This document shows positions 11,648 to 22,262 of a stretch of 64,000 bases of DNA, in pieces. Location of the stretch: assembly GCA_032622095.1 (NCBI GenBank), contig CP136061.1, positions 251,359,582 to 251,423,581 on the forward strand, in the 5' to 3' direction. Made by a program: the position numbers and the translations under genes. Positions within the stretch are counted from its first letter, which is position 1. Every line of letters begins with the position of its first letter. Source of the DNA: Siphonodentalium dalli (taxonomy: Eukaryota; Mollusca; Scaphopoda; Gadilida; Siphonodentaliidae). Under the pieces are notes generated by a model. The model did no database searches. It saw nothing but the letters and a program-made list of their open reading frames with translations, and was not told the origin of the DNA.

Positions 11648-13224
11648 TATATCGCAGTCACTGTATACATAGGGCTCTTACTTCACGCAAAGATGCGAAG
11701 TCGGGAACTCATTGATATATTTCAAGACATTGGCCTCAGTGTATCGTATGACCATGTTATGGACAACTATGGCCGAGTGGAGCAATTCCGCGATGAGGGT
11801 GTCAATAATGTCCAACTAATATGATGAGAAACCTACTCACAGCTGGTGCATTCGATAACACAGATTTAAATCCATCATCGGCAACGGCTAAGGAGTCATT
11901 TCATGGAACCGGCATATCTTTATTTCAATACCCAACACAATCAAATCCGGCGATTGACCGTTCTTTGAGTATCCCCGCCAGAGAACCACGTAAGAAAATT
12001 TCGAAAAAGGTTAGCTCTCTTCCTGACCACTATGCTCTTATTAAATCGTGTAAATCACAAAACGTAATTCCATGCCATTTCCTGATGTTTCGGTGGACTC
12101 ATCGTTATGTGATAGAAACGAGAAGAGTGAACATCTGTTTCAATTAATAAAATATTGAATCAGAAAAACTAATTATTTGCTCCAAGAGAACGTGACCGAT
12201 AACGGTGATTACACGGGTGAGACCCTCGTTCCGTTGGCTCTTTCGCAAGAGAAACAATATGGGGATCCCGGGACATTGAATTTAACTCTTACCGTTCTAT
12301 TACCTCTGTTCTCCAAAAATCTGCCACATTTGCAATGACAAAGCATTCCATGGATATTGTTAAAGTTCCAACTCACCATCTAAATCCGACACAGACACCC
12401 GTTATTGCTGCAGATTGTCCACTATATGCACTAGCATAGTGTGTGTGTGTATTGTCCAATGAGTTTGGGGAGAGTAAATTCGTTGTAATGTTAGTTCCTA
12501 TACACACCGAGAAAGCGTTATTGGCAGTGACGGGTAAACTCCTAAATTCAAGCGGTTATTGTGTGAGCTATTGTCCGAAGCAGGACTTGTCTGGTCTGGT
12601 ACCTCTGATTCTTTACTAAAAGTTGCGTCCATTAAGAAAGCTCGTCACTATCACAAAATAACTGCCGTTGTCATGTATCACGAAATTGTTGCTGCTTACA
12701 ACGAGTACACCGAGAATTCTAGGAAGAGTATTTGTGACATCAATGATTCGATCAAACAGAAATCAAGTGAAAAGCCCATGTTTAAATTCTGGCACATGAT
12801 TCTGAACTTGAACATCCACGATCTTGCATTAATTCGGTCTGTCCGCGTGGGAGACTTCGCCTTTATCTTCCAGAGTATGTGCTCCATTGTTCCTTTCGTT
12901 CATGCCATGGACATGCCTAATTATGCGCGAATGCTATTAGTTCACACCAAGGACATGCCCGATTTGGAAAGCAAACACCCATCCGTGTATTCCGAATTTG
13001 TCATGGGTGAACTTTCTTGTACGGAAATCTCTGTGAAAGTTCTCTGGAATGGGTCTGGACCAGGCCCACGAACAGATCAAAGCCGGTAGTGGTGCAGTGG
13101 GCTTGGACGAGGATCCGGGAATTCTGCTGAGATGGTTGATCGCGGGACCGGAAGTGGCCAAGCTTCTTGACTCGTTTAAGAGCAACACCAACGTGCCAAT
13201 CCAGGGCTACTTATCCCACCATTA
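11648..13224 (+). pseudogene. large uncharacterised family, segment 3 (central)
   Basis: Successive family landmarks appear in shifting frames. In order they are: V-Y-I-G-L-L-L-H-A-K; then D-I-G-L-S-V-S-Y-D, followed by a stop near 11820; then L-N-P-S-S-A-T-A-K-E-S-F-H-G-T-G-I-S-L-F (11821-12147 frame); then T-K-H-S-M-D-I-V near 12340; then F-V-V-M-L near 12480; then the best-preserved part, 12559-13089, with F-K-F-W, Y-A-R-M-L-L-V-H and K-H-P-S-V-Y-S-E-F-V-M-G. A +1 shift near 13045 then gives S-G-M-G-L-D-Q-A-H-E-Q and an intact-looking run to a TAA at 13223-13225. At least four frame or stop defects are visible. Function unknown. Confidence 0.6.
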
Positions 13225-13225
13225 A

Positions 13226-13406
13226 AGCCATAGGTCGCCTCGCATATATAAGAGAATGCATTGGCCTAAAAAAAGTTCATTTTTTAACACTTTTTACCAT
13301 TTTTTCTACATTCTTTGACAATTTTATCATTTTTAATATGTGTTAAGCCAATGCATTCTCTTATATATGCGAGGCGACCTATATAAGAGAATGCATTGGC
13401 ACAAGG
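13226..13406. mobile_element. double-palindrome element, copy 3 (both ends truncated)
   Basis: Shares the palindrome sequence and oligo-A/T spacer of copy 1, but the left palindrome has lost its outer half and the right one is missing part of an arm (gaggcgacctatataagag). The terminal cacaagg differs from cacaggg. It sits within the pseudogene. Confidence 0.8.
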
Positions 13407-13957
13407 CCGTTTCATAACAGTGCGGAGGTTCCTGCATTGACCTCGAAATTGAATGACTTGTCAAATCCGTTCCTTCTCTCAGAACTGATGAATATAAGTA
13501 CAAACGTTTTGGCTGTTATGAATTCCAATGTTTTTCGAACAGAGAGCACAGGACTAGAAATTGTTAGCACATATGCCAAAAACCTCAATCAGTGTACATT
13601 CTGGGAACCAATGACTCGGAATAACTTTCTTTTTTTCCACCATAGCTCACGCTACAAAAATAAAGCAAAAAACACTCACAGCTATTCACCATTGCCAGAA
13701 TTCGCGGTGTTGACATGTTGGGTTTCTATATGTATGAAAATCAAGCATGCCCACCTTCTTTATCAGATAACGGGGATATGCTTGTGAACAAAAAGTCTGA
13801 CATTTTACCATTTCTGGAGAGCTTTTGTGAACGTGATGTAGTCACAGAGAGTGACTGCGTCATCATAGATGGAGCTGCCATGGTCCATATGACCGTTTCG
13901 TATGCCACTACAGCCACATTTTCAGACTACGCTCACGACATTTTTATCCCGAAATAG
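13407..13957 (+). pseudogene. large uncharacterised family, segment 4
   Basis: Two overlapping frames carry family landmarks: N-P-F-L-L-S-E-L near 13455, then (frame open 13715-13957) P-P-S-L-S-D-N-G-D-M-L, K-K-S-D-I-L-P-F-L, V-I-I-D-G-A-A-M-V-H-M and Y-A-H-D-I-F-I-P before a TAG. In related proteins the D-G-A-A-V-V stretch is strongly conserved. Frameshifted and split by an upstream MITE, so not functional as it stands. Confidence 0.6.
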
Positions 13958-15122
13958 TGTTCATATCTCGGTGAGAAGTGTGTGCACATATGGATGTTGT
14001 GTTAGATGTCTATGTTCCAAGTAGCCTGAAAAATGCGACGTGATAAAGACACGGGGAAGGGGCGAGAATTCGTGGAACCGACAGCGCAGAAGTCCCAAGA
14101 GGCAATAAGTGGAAAATTTCCTCAGTTGTTCAACCAATAAATCAGAACTTTTCAACTTTCTGGCCAAAAATATTGTAATTGTGACACCCGCATGTGTGGT
14201 GCTTGTTGCGACATTGAGTGGTGTCGAGTTCGGACACGTTCCATTTTGATGCTATTTCTCATTGAAGCAGAAACAAGATTGCTCTTACACGTACAACATG
14301 CGACGGATGCTGGACTAATGAATGTAACCCCATTCGTACTGTAGTTCTGACGTGGTCGTGATAGCCATTTCTCTGTTGAGACAACTCTCTCGACAATCGA
14401 TATATCATGTTCGACACAGGAAAGTTTGAGCGCGTGATATCCGTTTGTGAAATTAGCGACGGTCTTGGACCAGACCGATCATCAGCTCTTCCCTTTTTTT
14501 CATGCCTTAACGGTGCGACACCTGCTCGGGATTTGCAAACAACGGAAAGAAGAGTAGCATTAAATTTTGGAATTGGTTCACCGACGTCACGGAACAGTTC
14601 ACATCTCTCCGCACGCTTGAACGAGTCGGTTATGAAGACATTCATGGCATTGAAAAATATGTTATGTTTCTGTTCGATCGTACCAGCGAAGGGAATAACA
14701 AATTGACGCAACGCGACGAGACATGGACACAAAAAAGGGAAAGCCTTTGACCTCCTGTACCCGACACGAACTGCTATCCTCCAGCATATCAGGCGGAGTG
14801 TCTGCCAAGCACGAATATGGGAAAATTCGTTAGACAAATTATACAAACCCCTGATCCTTCTGATGTGGGTTGGGAGTCATCCGGGAGAAATATGTGGAAC
14901 CCAACATGGACAAATCGTGGCCAAGTAGCTAAGTCGTGTCAAGAACTCTCTCACTGTAAATGCTTGAAAGTGGGTGCTAAATGCATGCATTGCTCGTGTG
15001 GAATACATGGTCTAGAGTGCACTGAAATTTGCTTATGCGGTGAAAGTTGTGAACACGCAGATTTACCCAGATATTTTAACTTGAATTCAGGATTCAGGGG
15101 GCGACATGCATACTGGTGGTGA
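13958..15122 (+). pseudogene. large uncharacterised family, segment 5 (C-terminal, Cys-rich)
   Basis: Degraded continuation after the stop at 13957. Visible landmarks in mixed frames are E-A-E-T-R-L-L-L-H-V-Q-H-A-T-D-A near 14265, L-P-F-F-H-A-L-T near 14490, I-E-K-Y-V-M-F-L-F-D-R-T near 14650 and L-Q-H-I-R-R near 14775. The final 101-codon frame (14817-15122) has an S-C-Q-E-L motif followed by a cysteine-rich tail (C-K-C-L-K, C-M-H-C-S-C-G, C-L-C-G-E-S-C) that probably bound zinc. A TGA at 15120-15122 closes it. The metal-binding idea is inferred from spacing only. Confidence 0.6.
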
Positions 15123-15534
15123 CTGGATGTGATTTTCTTTTTATATTTTGCCTTCTAACCTGAAATTTACCTCAGGGAAGTTTGACTAATTGGTCAAATC
15201 GGAACGTGTATGTTTACGTTCACGCCCGCGCGGCCCAATGTGGTTATTCTGTGTGATATAGATTTGATCGAACTTGGAAATGGAAAGAACACAATTGGCT
15301 CATGCTAGAGACCGATTAGTTAGTCTTGGAACAACAACGAAATTAGATTTTGGACGATCAAATACACATTCGGACCATTTATTTTGCGTAATGAAGTGAG
15401 GCTTTTGTGATTATGTGTGCGAGGCCGATTGCTATGACGATCGACATTCTCCGATTCCCATCTCATGGATTCATTGCTTTTGAGCTTACGCATTGATTCT
15501 TATCTGTACCGTGTTTAAGGACGCATTATGTTGG
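15123..15534. other. non-coding stretch
   Basis: Unique-looking sequence downstream of the pseudogene. I see no gene or repeat that I can support. Confidence 0.45.
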
Positions 15535-15990
15535 TATATGTGACCCGCCATACCAAATCCAGTCGGAAGTCGGGATTTTTTTTACCCTGTGCCAATGCAT
15601 TCTCTTATATATGCGTGTCGACCATAGGTCGCCTCGCATATATAAGAGATTGCATTGGCCTAACAATTTTTTCTTGTATTCTTTAACAATTTTATAATTT
15701 CACCCATACAGAGCCCCAGACAAACATGAGCAGATGACACTCTTCTATGTGCTTCTATATATATGTGTGGGGCTCCCTGCAGGGTAATTGATGTTTTTTA
15801 TTTTATGTCCTAAAAATTGTAAGAAACATTTATTTAAAAAAAATGATAAAAAATTGTTCGGCCAATGCATTCTCTTATATATGCGAGGCGACCTATGGTC
15901 GACTCGCATATATAAGAAAATGCATTGGCACAGGGTAAAAATAATCCCGACTTACGACTGGATTTGATATGGCGGGACACATATTATTGA
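15535..15990. mobile_element. double-palindrome element, copy 4, within longer inverted arms
   Basis: The double-palindrome unit (CCCTGTGCC at 15585 to GGCACAGGG at 15935; one palindrome arm has a small substitution) is flanked by a further inverted pair. This pair contains cccgccataccaaatccagt on the left and its near-complement at 15960-15983 on the right, so the inverted repeat totals about 65 bp per side outside the unit. Either a larger MITE received the unit at its centre, or the unit copied outward from a longer palindrome. Confidence 0.82.
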
Positions 15991-17539
15991 ACCAAACCGA
16001 CGACTGCGTACTCAGGCACTGTGCCAACTGGAAAAATGTGACATTCAGTGACATTCAATCAATATTGTCGAAAACATCAACCAATTCGATCGTATCATTT
16101 CAGAACACAATATTTGGAGCACGACCAATTGTCAATATATACACATTAATTCACGACGATGTATTTACTGATAAACAAACAATAATCATGGCGCAGACCA
16201 GAGCTACTGCACGTCACGTTATCTTATTTATATAGCTAACATACCATATGGCGGAGTAGATTAGTTAAAGAATTGTTCACTTCGTGACTAAAGCATGAAA
16301 TTTTGCACACATGTACATATTCCCATACCAATTGATATTATAAATGTGGAGCCACGCTGAAATTTCACTTTAACCCCTTTTAAGGTGTTTTCCGAATTTA
16401 AAGAGCGTTTCGTGATTATATAATTGATCAAATGTCACAATTAATCTTACCATGGAATCTGCGAATTAAAATTAGGCATATACAGTAAGTATGTCTCTGT
16501 GAGATATAATGTCACATTTTAAGGGTGAAATTGGAACTCCCCGTTCAAGATGACCGTCAAAATAGTAGCCGTAAGTGGAAAATTTGACGTTTTTTCACTA
16601 ATATCTTCTAGACCAGTTTATTCTGTATGGAACTGGTTCGGAAATGTGACTTTATTTTGTATTATTCATGTTAACTGATCATTGGAGCAATGAAATATGC
16701 TATTCGTGAGATCCCAGCCTCTTCCGATCCCTCAATAGTTCGATTTTACAGAACGCTGTATGAAATTTCACCAAAAATCACCATTTGGATTCTAGTCTTA
16801 TTTCCACAAGAAATGAGCAGAACTGTGCAAAGTAATTGAGGTATACCATTGCTCATGAATATTTCAACTCAATGGAGCCAAAATTGTCACTTTTGCTCAA
16901 AATGGCTGTCAAAATGGCGGCCAAAATATGGAAAGTGGTAAATATTGTCCCAGAGTGCCATGCAATCGATCAAAAGTCGTGGATGATGGATAAAATTGGC
17001 TGTTCTGTTCCTCGGGGATACAATCCGCAATGTTGCCCTCGAGCCAGGCACCATTTTTATACTATTACATTACCAAAATTATTGGAATTATCTCAAAATC
17101 GGCAATTTTTTTTTTCTTCAGGTTTGCACAATTTTTTCAAGTAAAATGGAACTATCTTTGATGTTTGTTTTTATTCGTCTTAAATGCGTCACAATGAGAA
17201 CTATCTATGGTGTTTATTGTTTTGATCCGTCTTAAATGCCTCACTTTGATATCCACAATATTTGGTAGAAAATTGATATTTTCAAATTTATGCCGGACAT
17301 TATTCTCTGCTCTTTTGTATGTCTTTAGAAAGTCAAACAAGGAGATTATTGAAAAACTGCTTAATAGCATCAAATTCTGGGCCATTGGCATCAAGATTGA
17401 TTGACTCATGTCGTGAACATCGTTTCCTCCATTGTGCATATAAAAGGCCACCATGATGAAGAACTCTCTAACATTACCTCCCAAATCGATTAACATATAC
17501 TTGAGTTATTATGGAAAGGGATAGCCACCAAAGGTCCAA
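15991..17539. other. non-coding stretch, probable old interspersed repeat
   Basis: AT-rich sequence with short reading frames only. The part around 16880-16940 (repeated aaaatggc...caaaatggcggcc) and the motif attgttttgatccgtcttaa at 17217 look repetitive; the latter recurs inverted near 32890-32930. No gene is supported. Confidence 0.4.
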
Positions 17540-18441
17540 CTGTACAACTCACACATGACAAAGCAATCATGCTATTTATACATGAACACCACACAAATTA
17601 CCATGTAGCCATTCCCTTTATACTCATACACGTTACCCATGACCATACAACCACAATTGGGTTTACCCGTAAACCATACAGCAATGAGTCACCATTCAGG
17701 CATACTATGTATACTCCTACACTTCACCCATGACCATATAGTCACTTCATGTATACATATTCACCACATTCGTGGTTGTACAGTCACTTCTTGTATAGCT
17801 ATTCGCCTCCCCATTGGCCATACACTATATATATATATTTGCCACATTTATGGCCATATATCCACTCAAGATATACATATACACTGCAACAATAACCGTA
17901 GAGTAGCTTCGTGTATGCATATACTCCTGACCAATGGCCATACAACCATTTTATATATATATACCAGTGCCCTGCACAGTGGCCATTCACACACTCCAGG
18001 CTTGAATATACTCCTCACTTTAGACAATTAAGCCACAACATTCGTGGGCATACAGTCACTCCTTGTTTAACAATTCACCTTACCATTGGCATACAATCAC
18101 TCCTTGTATGCATATATGTCACACACATGGTAATATAACCAATAAATATATACAATGTGCATACACACCCCACCAATGCCGATTATAAAATCACTCCAGG
18201 TATACATCGACACCTCATCATTGACCATTCATACCTTCTAGATATAGCAATACAATGCACATCACCTCACCATTGGCCATACAGTCACTCCCTGTATACC
18301 TTTTCTTCACATCAATGACCATATACCCACTCATGATATACATATACACCCCATTCATTACTATAGAGTCAATCCAGATATACGTATACACCTCATCAAT
18401 GGATATACCAATACCCCGCACGACCATTCGTACACTCCATA
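17540..18441. repeat. degenerate tandem repeat (catacagtcactcc...tatacatatacacc), left part
   Basis: Loose repeats of about 40-45 bp whose core reads accatacagtcactccttgt followed by atacatatacacc. Divergence between units is high, so it is an old array. It is interrupted by the foldback element that starts at 18442 and resumes at 19046. Confidence 0.8.
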
Positions 18442-19045
18442 TTTAGGAGATAAACATACCCTGTTGAGTTGTACATTCTGGGATTCGAGCATGAAAACAG
18501 TTTGTGAACGAGCCGGCTTTCCGGCGAGTTCACAAACTGTTTTCATGCTCGAATGCCAGAATGTACAACGAAACAGGGTACGTTTATCTCCATTGTAATT
18601 CAATCTAGCAAGGAATTTGCAAAAAAAAATGTATAAAAAGTATCATTTAGTCATTTTCATGACACGAATCGAGACTTTCATTTCGCCGTTGTCACCGTGC
18701 ACAAATCATTGGGTTTGTTCATTGCGTTACTCGGAACAATGCTCCGTAACCATTTCCTGTGGGGCGGGTTTGGTTCGTTTCGCTACTCCGTTCTGCGCGG
18801 ACGAAGTTGTACCGTGCCACATTCAGATTTGATGCACACTGAAGCGGCCGATGAACGGTATCTATAGACAACAACGCGCGGGTGTGCTCGTTTCGCTACT
18901 CGTTCTGCGCCGATGAAATTTGACCGTGCTAAATTCAGATTTGATGCACGCTGAAGCGGCCGATGTCGGTGAATCGAAAACGAAAGTTAGTCTCGGCCAA
19001 TCAGAATGTTTGTTTTTAGTGACAAATACTCAATTGAATTACAAT
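18442..19045. mobile_element. foldback element, copy 1
   Basis: Begins with a hairpin (18442-18591) whose arms carry ggagataaacataccctgt / acagggtacgtttatctcc and the long pair gaaaacagtttgtgaacgag / cgttcacaaactgttttc-type sequence. After it comes a roughly 450-bp body starting attgtaattcaat and ending attgaattacaat, i.e. a second inverted terminus. No coding capacity. It splits the degenerate tandem array, giving a clear insertion. The related copy is at 33280-33959. Confidence 0.82.
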
Positions 19046-19760
19046 TGCATATACACCTCGCCCATGAGAATTCAGCTACTCGGTGTATACCCACACACCC
19101 CATCCATGATCATACAGCTACTCTCTGTGTAACTATACACCCACCAATGACAATACAGCCATGGCAGAGATGCACATACATCACATATACAACCATAACC
19201 ACAAGGCCTCTTCATGTATACCCACACACCGCCAATCGCCATCCAGCTATACTCCAGGTATGTAAAATACTTCAACAATCCTGACCGTACAGTCATTCCA
19301 TGAACACATATACACATTACACATAAACCTACAACCACTCCCTATTTATTCATACACCCGCAGTCCCACACATGATCATACAGCCAACATATGTATACAT
19401 GTACACCCATCAATAACAATAGTGACACAAGGTACGCATGTATATCCCACGCATGGCCATACAGTCACTCTATATATACATAAACAACACACAGGTGAAC
19501 ATACAGCTACTATCATTACACCCGTACACCACTTCATTAATCATACAAACAATCCTTGTATATATATTCACATAACACATGACCATACAGTCACCCCTGG
19601 TAGACCTATACATCTCACCATAGACACAACAGTCCATAACCATATGGCCACTCCTTCCCACATTCATGACTATACAATAGCTCCATGTAAACCTATTCAC
19701 ATTATCTATGACCGCACATTCACTCCCTGGCAGCCATTTGGACATACATCATATATTAAG
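19046..19760. repeat. degenerate tandem repeat, right part
   Basis: Continuation of the array at 17540-18441 (core catacagtcactc...tatacatatacac), separated from it only by the foldback insertion. Confidence 0.8.
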
Positions 19761-20040
19761 TTGATTTCCATGCTAATTGTCGAGAGCAGCCACATAATAT
19801 GGTTTCACTCAGTTCCGTTTAGACGTTCTGCCCATTTCCATTCAAAAATATGGACCGGCAGTCTCAGAAGACATTTTTGGCAAAATTCCACACTACAGTT
19901 CATCATTTGTCATGCCTCAGAAGGCACAGGGACAACGAGAATGAAACATGTAGTAGTCATTGGATTAAGCATAACATGGTAATAACCAAGTGAGTTATAA
20001 TTTGCTAACTCTTGGGAACAGAGAATAATGTTTGGGATAC

Positions 20041-20638
20041 TGTAACAGAACGATGTGCGCCCCTGCCTGATCACGCCCCTGTAAACTATTGCATCAGTTC
20101 CAACTATTACGATGCATGAATAACAGGCGTGGGATTGTTAGTCGGACAGCCGTACTTAGCACGATGACGAGATCACGCGATGCTGATTCTAGCTAGTTCT
20201 CAGGAAGGTTCCCAGTCGAACCAGTGCAGAGGTCTAAAAGTTATTAGTTGTTTTGGTACACTGCACTGGTCATGATATACGAAAGCTATACTAAAGCTAA
20301 CTTTAGTGACGAGCCGTTGACAACTAGTTGTCAAGCCTGGCCAGTAACATCGTCACATGATTTTGAAAAGTAGGTTACCACTTTTACATATAAGCACTGA
20401 GGTTTTACCCATCAGTGTTCAGTTGACTGAGTCCTCCTATGAGTACCGCCCTGGGAAAGACTTACTGATCCAGAAGAGCCTGAGAATGCTAGCATCAGCT
20501 GACCTATATTGAGAAGCGAAATTATGCTCTAGAAATAAACAGATCTACGGTTCCATGAGTTGTCGTCATACCAAAAATAATACACAACGTGAAGTCCGGT
20601 CGGAACGTCGTATCTCCAACGTACGGGGTTCTGCCACA
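20041..20638 (+). repeat. 5' LTR
   Basis: 598 bp, TG...CA ends. A TATA-like ATATAAG at 20388-20394 is followed about 30 bp later by an initiator-like TCAGTT (20419-20424), a plausible U3/R boundary. AATAAA at 20534-20539 is the polyadenylation signal. It matches the 3' LTR except at 20508. Confidence 0.96.
20388..20424 (+). promoter_or_regulatory. putative LTR core promoter
   Basis: TATA-like box ATATAAG plus an initiator-like TCAGTT about 30 bp downstream inside the LTR. The spacing suits RNA polymerase II. The start site is inferred, not shown. Confidence 0.55.
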
Positions 20639-21185
20639 TAGGGATCAACTGGTTGCAGTGAGCACGGATCAACCACGACGACAATTTCAAGGATGAAGAT
20701 AGGTGAGTACACCTAGGACCCTAGAATCTGACGTTTTCTAGCCCACCTTTTCTAAAAACACCATGGCTCATAAAAACGAATTTCGGACACCCTGGGTTCT
20801 AAAAATCAAAATCTAACATCCTGGCTTCCCAAATTCAAGACGAATTAAAACCAGATTTATTGGCTAAAATTCATGCAGCATTAAAAACCGTTCCGTCCTG
20901 GCCTGACGAAAATTATGACGATTTTCTGCCGGACTGTTTTGAATTGGAAAAGCTAACGTATGATGAATATTGCGCCATTTTAAAACCACAAATATATCAA
21001 TTAGAAAATACACGGTACGGGACCGTCTCCGAAATTAAAATAATTCGAAAATGTATACTATTTAGAGACTGGGTCCACGTCATAGAATTCTCCGTGTGGA
21101 TTAAAAATAACAACATTTGTCACACGTTTGAAAGTGGTCGATGTATAAAGTATCCGTTTAAAACGAGTTAAAGATATTTCAAATA
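20639..21185 (+). other. retrotransposon 5' leader with splice donor
   Basis: Starts just after the LTR. A TGG at 20650-20652, 11 bases inside, could open a primer-binding site, but I cannot match it to a tRNA. A consensus 5' splice site AG|GTGAGT has its cut at 20702/20703. It is preceded by an ATG at 20693, so three codons plus one base lie upstream of the donor. On unspliced RNA that ATG opens only a seven-codon uORF ending at a TAG. A second ATG in strong context (CACCATGG, ATG at 20763) opens a 17-codon frame. Confidence 0.7.
20803..21171 (+). CDS. ORF upstream of gag without an ATG (unknown product)
   Basis: An open frame of about 122 codons lies between a TAA at 20800 and a TAA at 21169-21171 and has no in-frame ATG. 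The peptide has an ordinary, non-repetitive composition (W-P-D-E-N-Y-D-D-F, F-E-L-E-K-L, K-C-I-L-F-R-D-W) and I recognise no domain. The well-placed ATG at 20763 reads in a different frame and stops at 20816, overlapping the start of this frame by 14 bases around an A-rich run. So either a one-base indel broke a longer pre-gag ORF, or it is reached by splicing or frameshifting, or it is untranslated leader. Product unknown. Confidence 0.35.
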   Translation, partial: KSKSNILASQIQDELKPDLLAKIHAALKTVPSWPDENYDDFLPDCFELEKLTYDEYCAILKPQIYQLENTRYGTVSEIKIIRKCILFRDWVHVIEFSVWIKNNNICHTFESGRCIKYPFKTS

Positions 21186-22262
21186 ATGGCTCAAATTGTT
21201 GATGATATACAAGGTGCGCATTTGAACGTACCCTTACCCGCGGACGAAGCAAATATGGACGCACCTGTTCAACAACAACAACCGCAAAATCCTCAACCAC
21301 AACCCGGGCAACAAGGCGACTTAAATGCCGCCTTACATTTGTTGAGACAAAACGAGCAAATCGGGCTCGTCTTGGCAGGAATCCAGCAGCAATTTGCTGG
21401 ATTCAATTTGAATCTGGGACAACAAACCAATGCGATTCGTACGCAAACCGCCGCGCAAAGCGCGTTGACTTTATCTACAATGGTAGAAAAGTACGAGGGA
21501 CAACCTCGGAAATTAAGGGAATTCTTAAAACAAATAGACCGGTATTGTAATATACTCGGTACACCAGAAGAAGAAAGATGGTTAGTCGCACTTCAGCGTA
21601 CAGGCGGCCCTGTAGCTGAATTTCTCACGCGATATCAACACGAAAATCAAGGGGTCACGTGGAACCAAATAAAACGCGAACTAACGATTAGATTCGCGGA
21701 AATAACAGACAAATTAGCAGTGGATGCTTTCGAGTATGAAGAATTAGCCATCCCTGCAATACAACGTCAGTTGGTACAGTATTTCACTGACGGGTTAAAT
21801 GACACAAACCTCAAGATGAAAATCTTGAGAGAAGATCCACAAACATTGGATCAAGCAGCTTTCGTAGCTGTGGAGGAATTTAATATCCTTAAACGATTTT
21901 CAATGCGTTTCAATCGCACACCGACGAATGAAAACCCATCGGGACAAGAACCGATGGATGTAAATAGGGTCAAACCAAAAATAGTGCAGTGTAATTACTG
22001 TCACAAATTGGGCCACAAATATGAAGCTTGTAGACTCCGCCCAAGACAAAATACACATGTTCACACAATAAATAACTCTCCTCAACCGCCAACCAAATTT
22101 TGTCGAAGCTGTTGGAAGCTAACATATCATGATACTCGTGAATGTTGGTACAAGGACCACTTGTACGATTATGGGACAACGAACCCAAACTTTAAACGCC
22201 GAATGCGTAACGAGTTGGACGAGCAGCAAAACAGAAAACCGAATCCCTCTTTAAACGAGTAG
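21186..22262 (+). CDS. gag: Gag polyprotein (capsid and nucleocapsid)
   Basis: 358 residues. The ATG has A at -3 and G at +4, with an in-frame stop 27 bases upstream, so the start is well defined. The N-terminal part holds a Q/P-rich linker (residues about 28-45), followed by an alpha-helical capsid-like region. The C-terminal nucleocapsid has one canonical zinc knuckle, C-x2-C-x4-H-x4-C (C-N-Y-C-H-K-L-G-H), and a second variant knuckle with five residues before His (C-R-S-C ... Y-H ... E-C). Gag assembles virus-like particles and packages RNA. The slippery heptamer TTTAAAC lies two codons before the stop, allowing part of the ribosomes to continue into pol. Assignment rests on position and the knuckles. 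Confidence 0.9.
   Translation: MAQIVDDIQGAHLNVPLPADEANMDAPVQQQQPQNPQPQPGQQGDLNAALHLLRQNEQIGLVLAGIQQQFAGFNLNLGQQTNAIRTQTAAQSALTLSTMVEKYEGQPRKLREFLKQIDRYCNILGTPEEERWLVALQRTGGPVAEFLTRYQHENQGVTWNQIKRELTIRFAEITDKLAVDAFEYEELAIPAIQRQLVQYFTDGLNDTNLKMKILREDPQTLDQAAFVAVEEFNILKRFSMRFNRTPTNENPSGQEPMDVNRVKPKIVQCNYCHKLGHKYEACRLRPRQNTHVHTINNSPQPPTKFCRSCWKLTYHDTRECWYKDHLYDYGTTNPNFKRRMRNELDEQQNRKPNPSLNE
22250..22256 (+). promoter_or_regulatory. programmed -1 ribosomal frameshift site
   Basis: TTTAAAC sits in the gag frame exactly as T_TTA_AAC (X_XXY_YYZ), one codon before the gag TAG. The pol frame is the -1 frame, open from 22211 through the overlap. A very GC-rich block (cgcgcgcgcg, 22280-22290) follows and may help form the stimulatory structure, which I have not modelled. 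Confidence 0.85.

Noticed and set aside
17639-18138. Frames of 63-130 codons in the 17.5-19.7 kb region
   Set aside because: They follow the degenerate catacagtcactcc tandem repeat; both strands show equivalent frames.
20650-20667. Primer-binding site assignment to a specific tRNA
   Set aside because: TGG is present but 11 bases from the LTR, and the following bases match no tRNA 3' end I can name.
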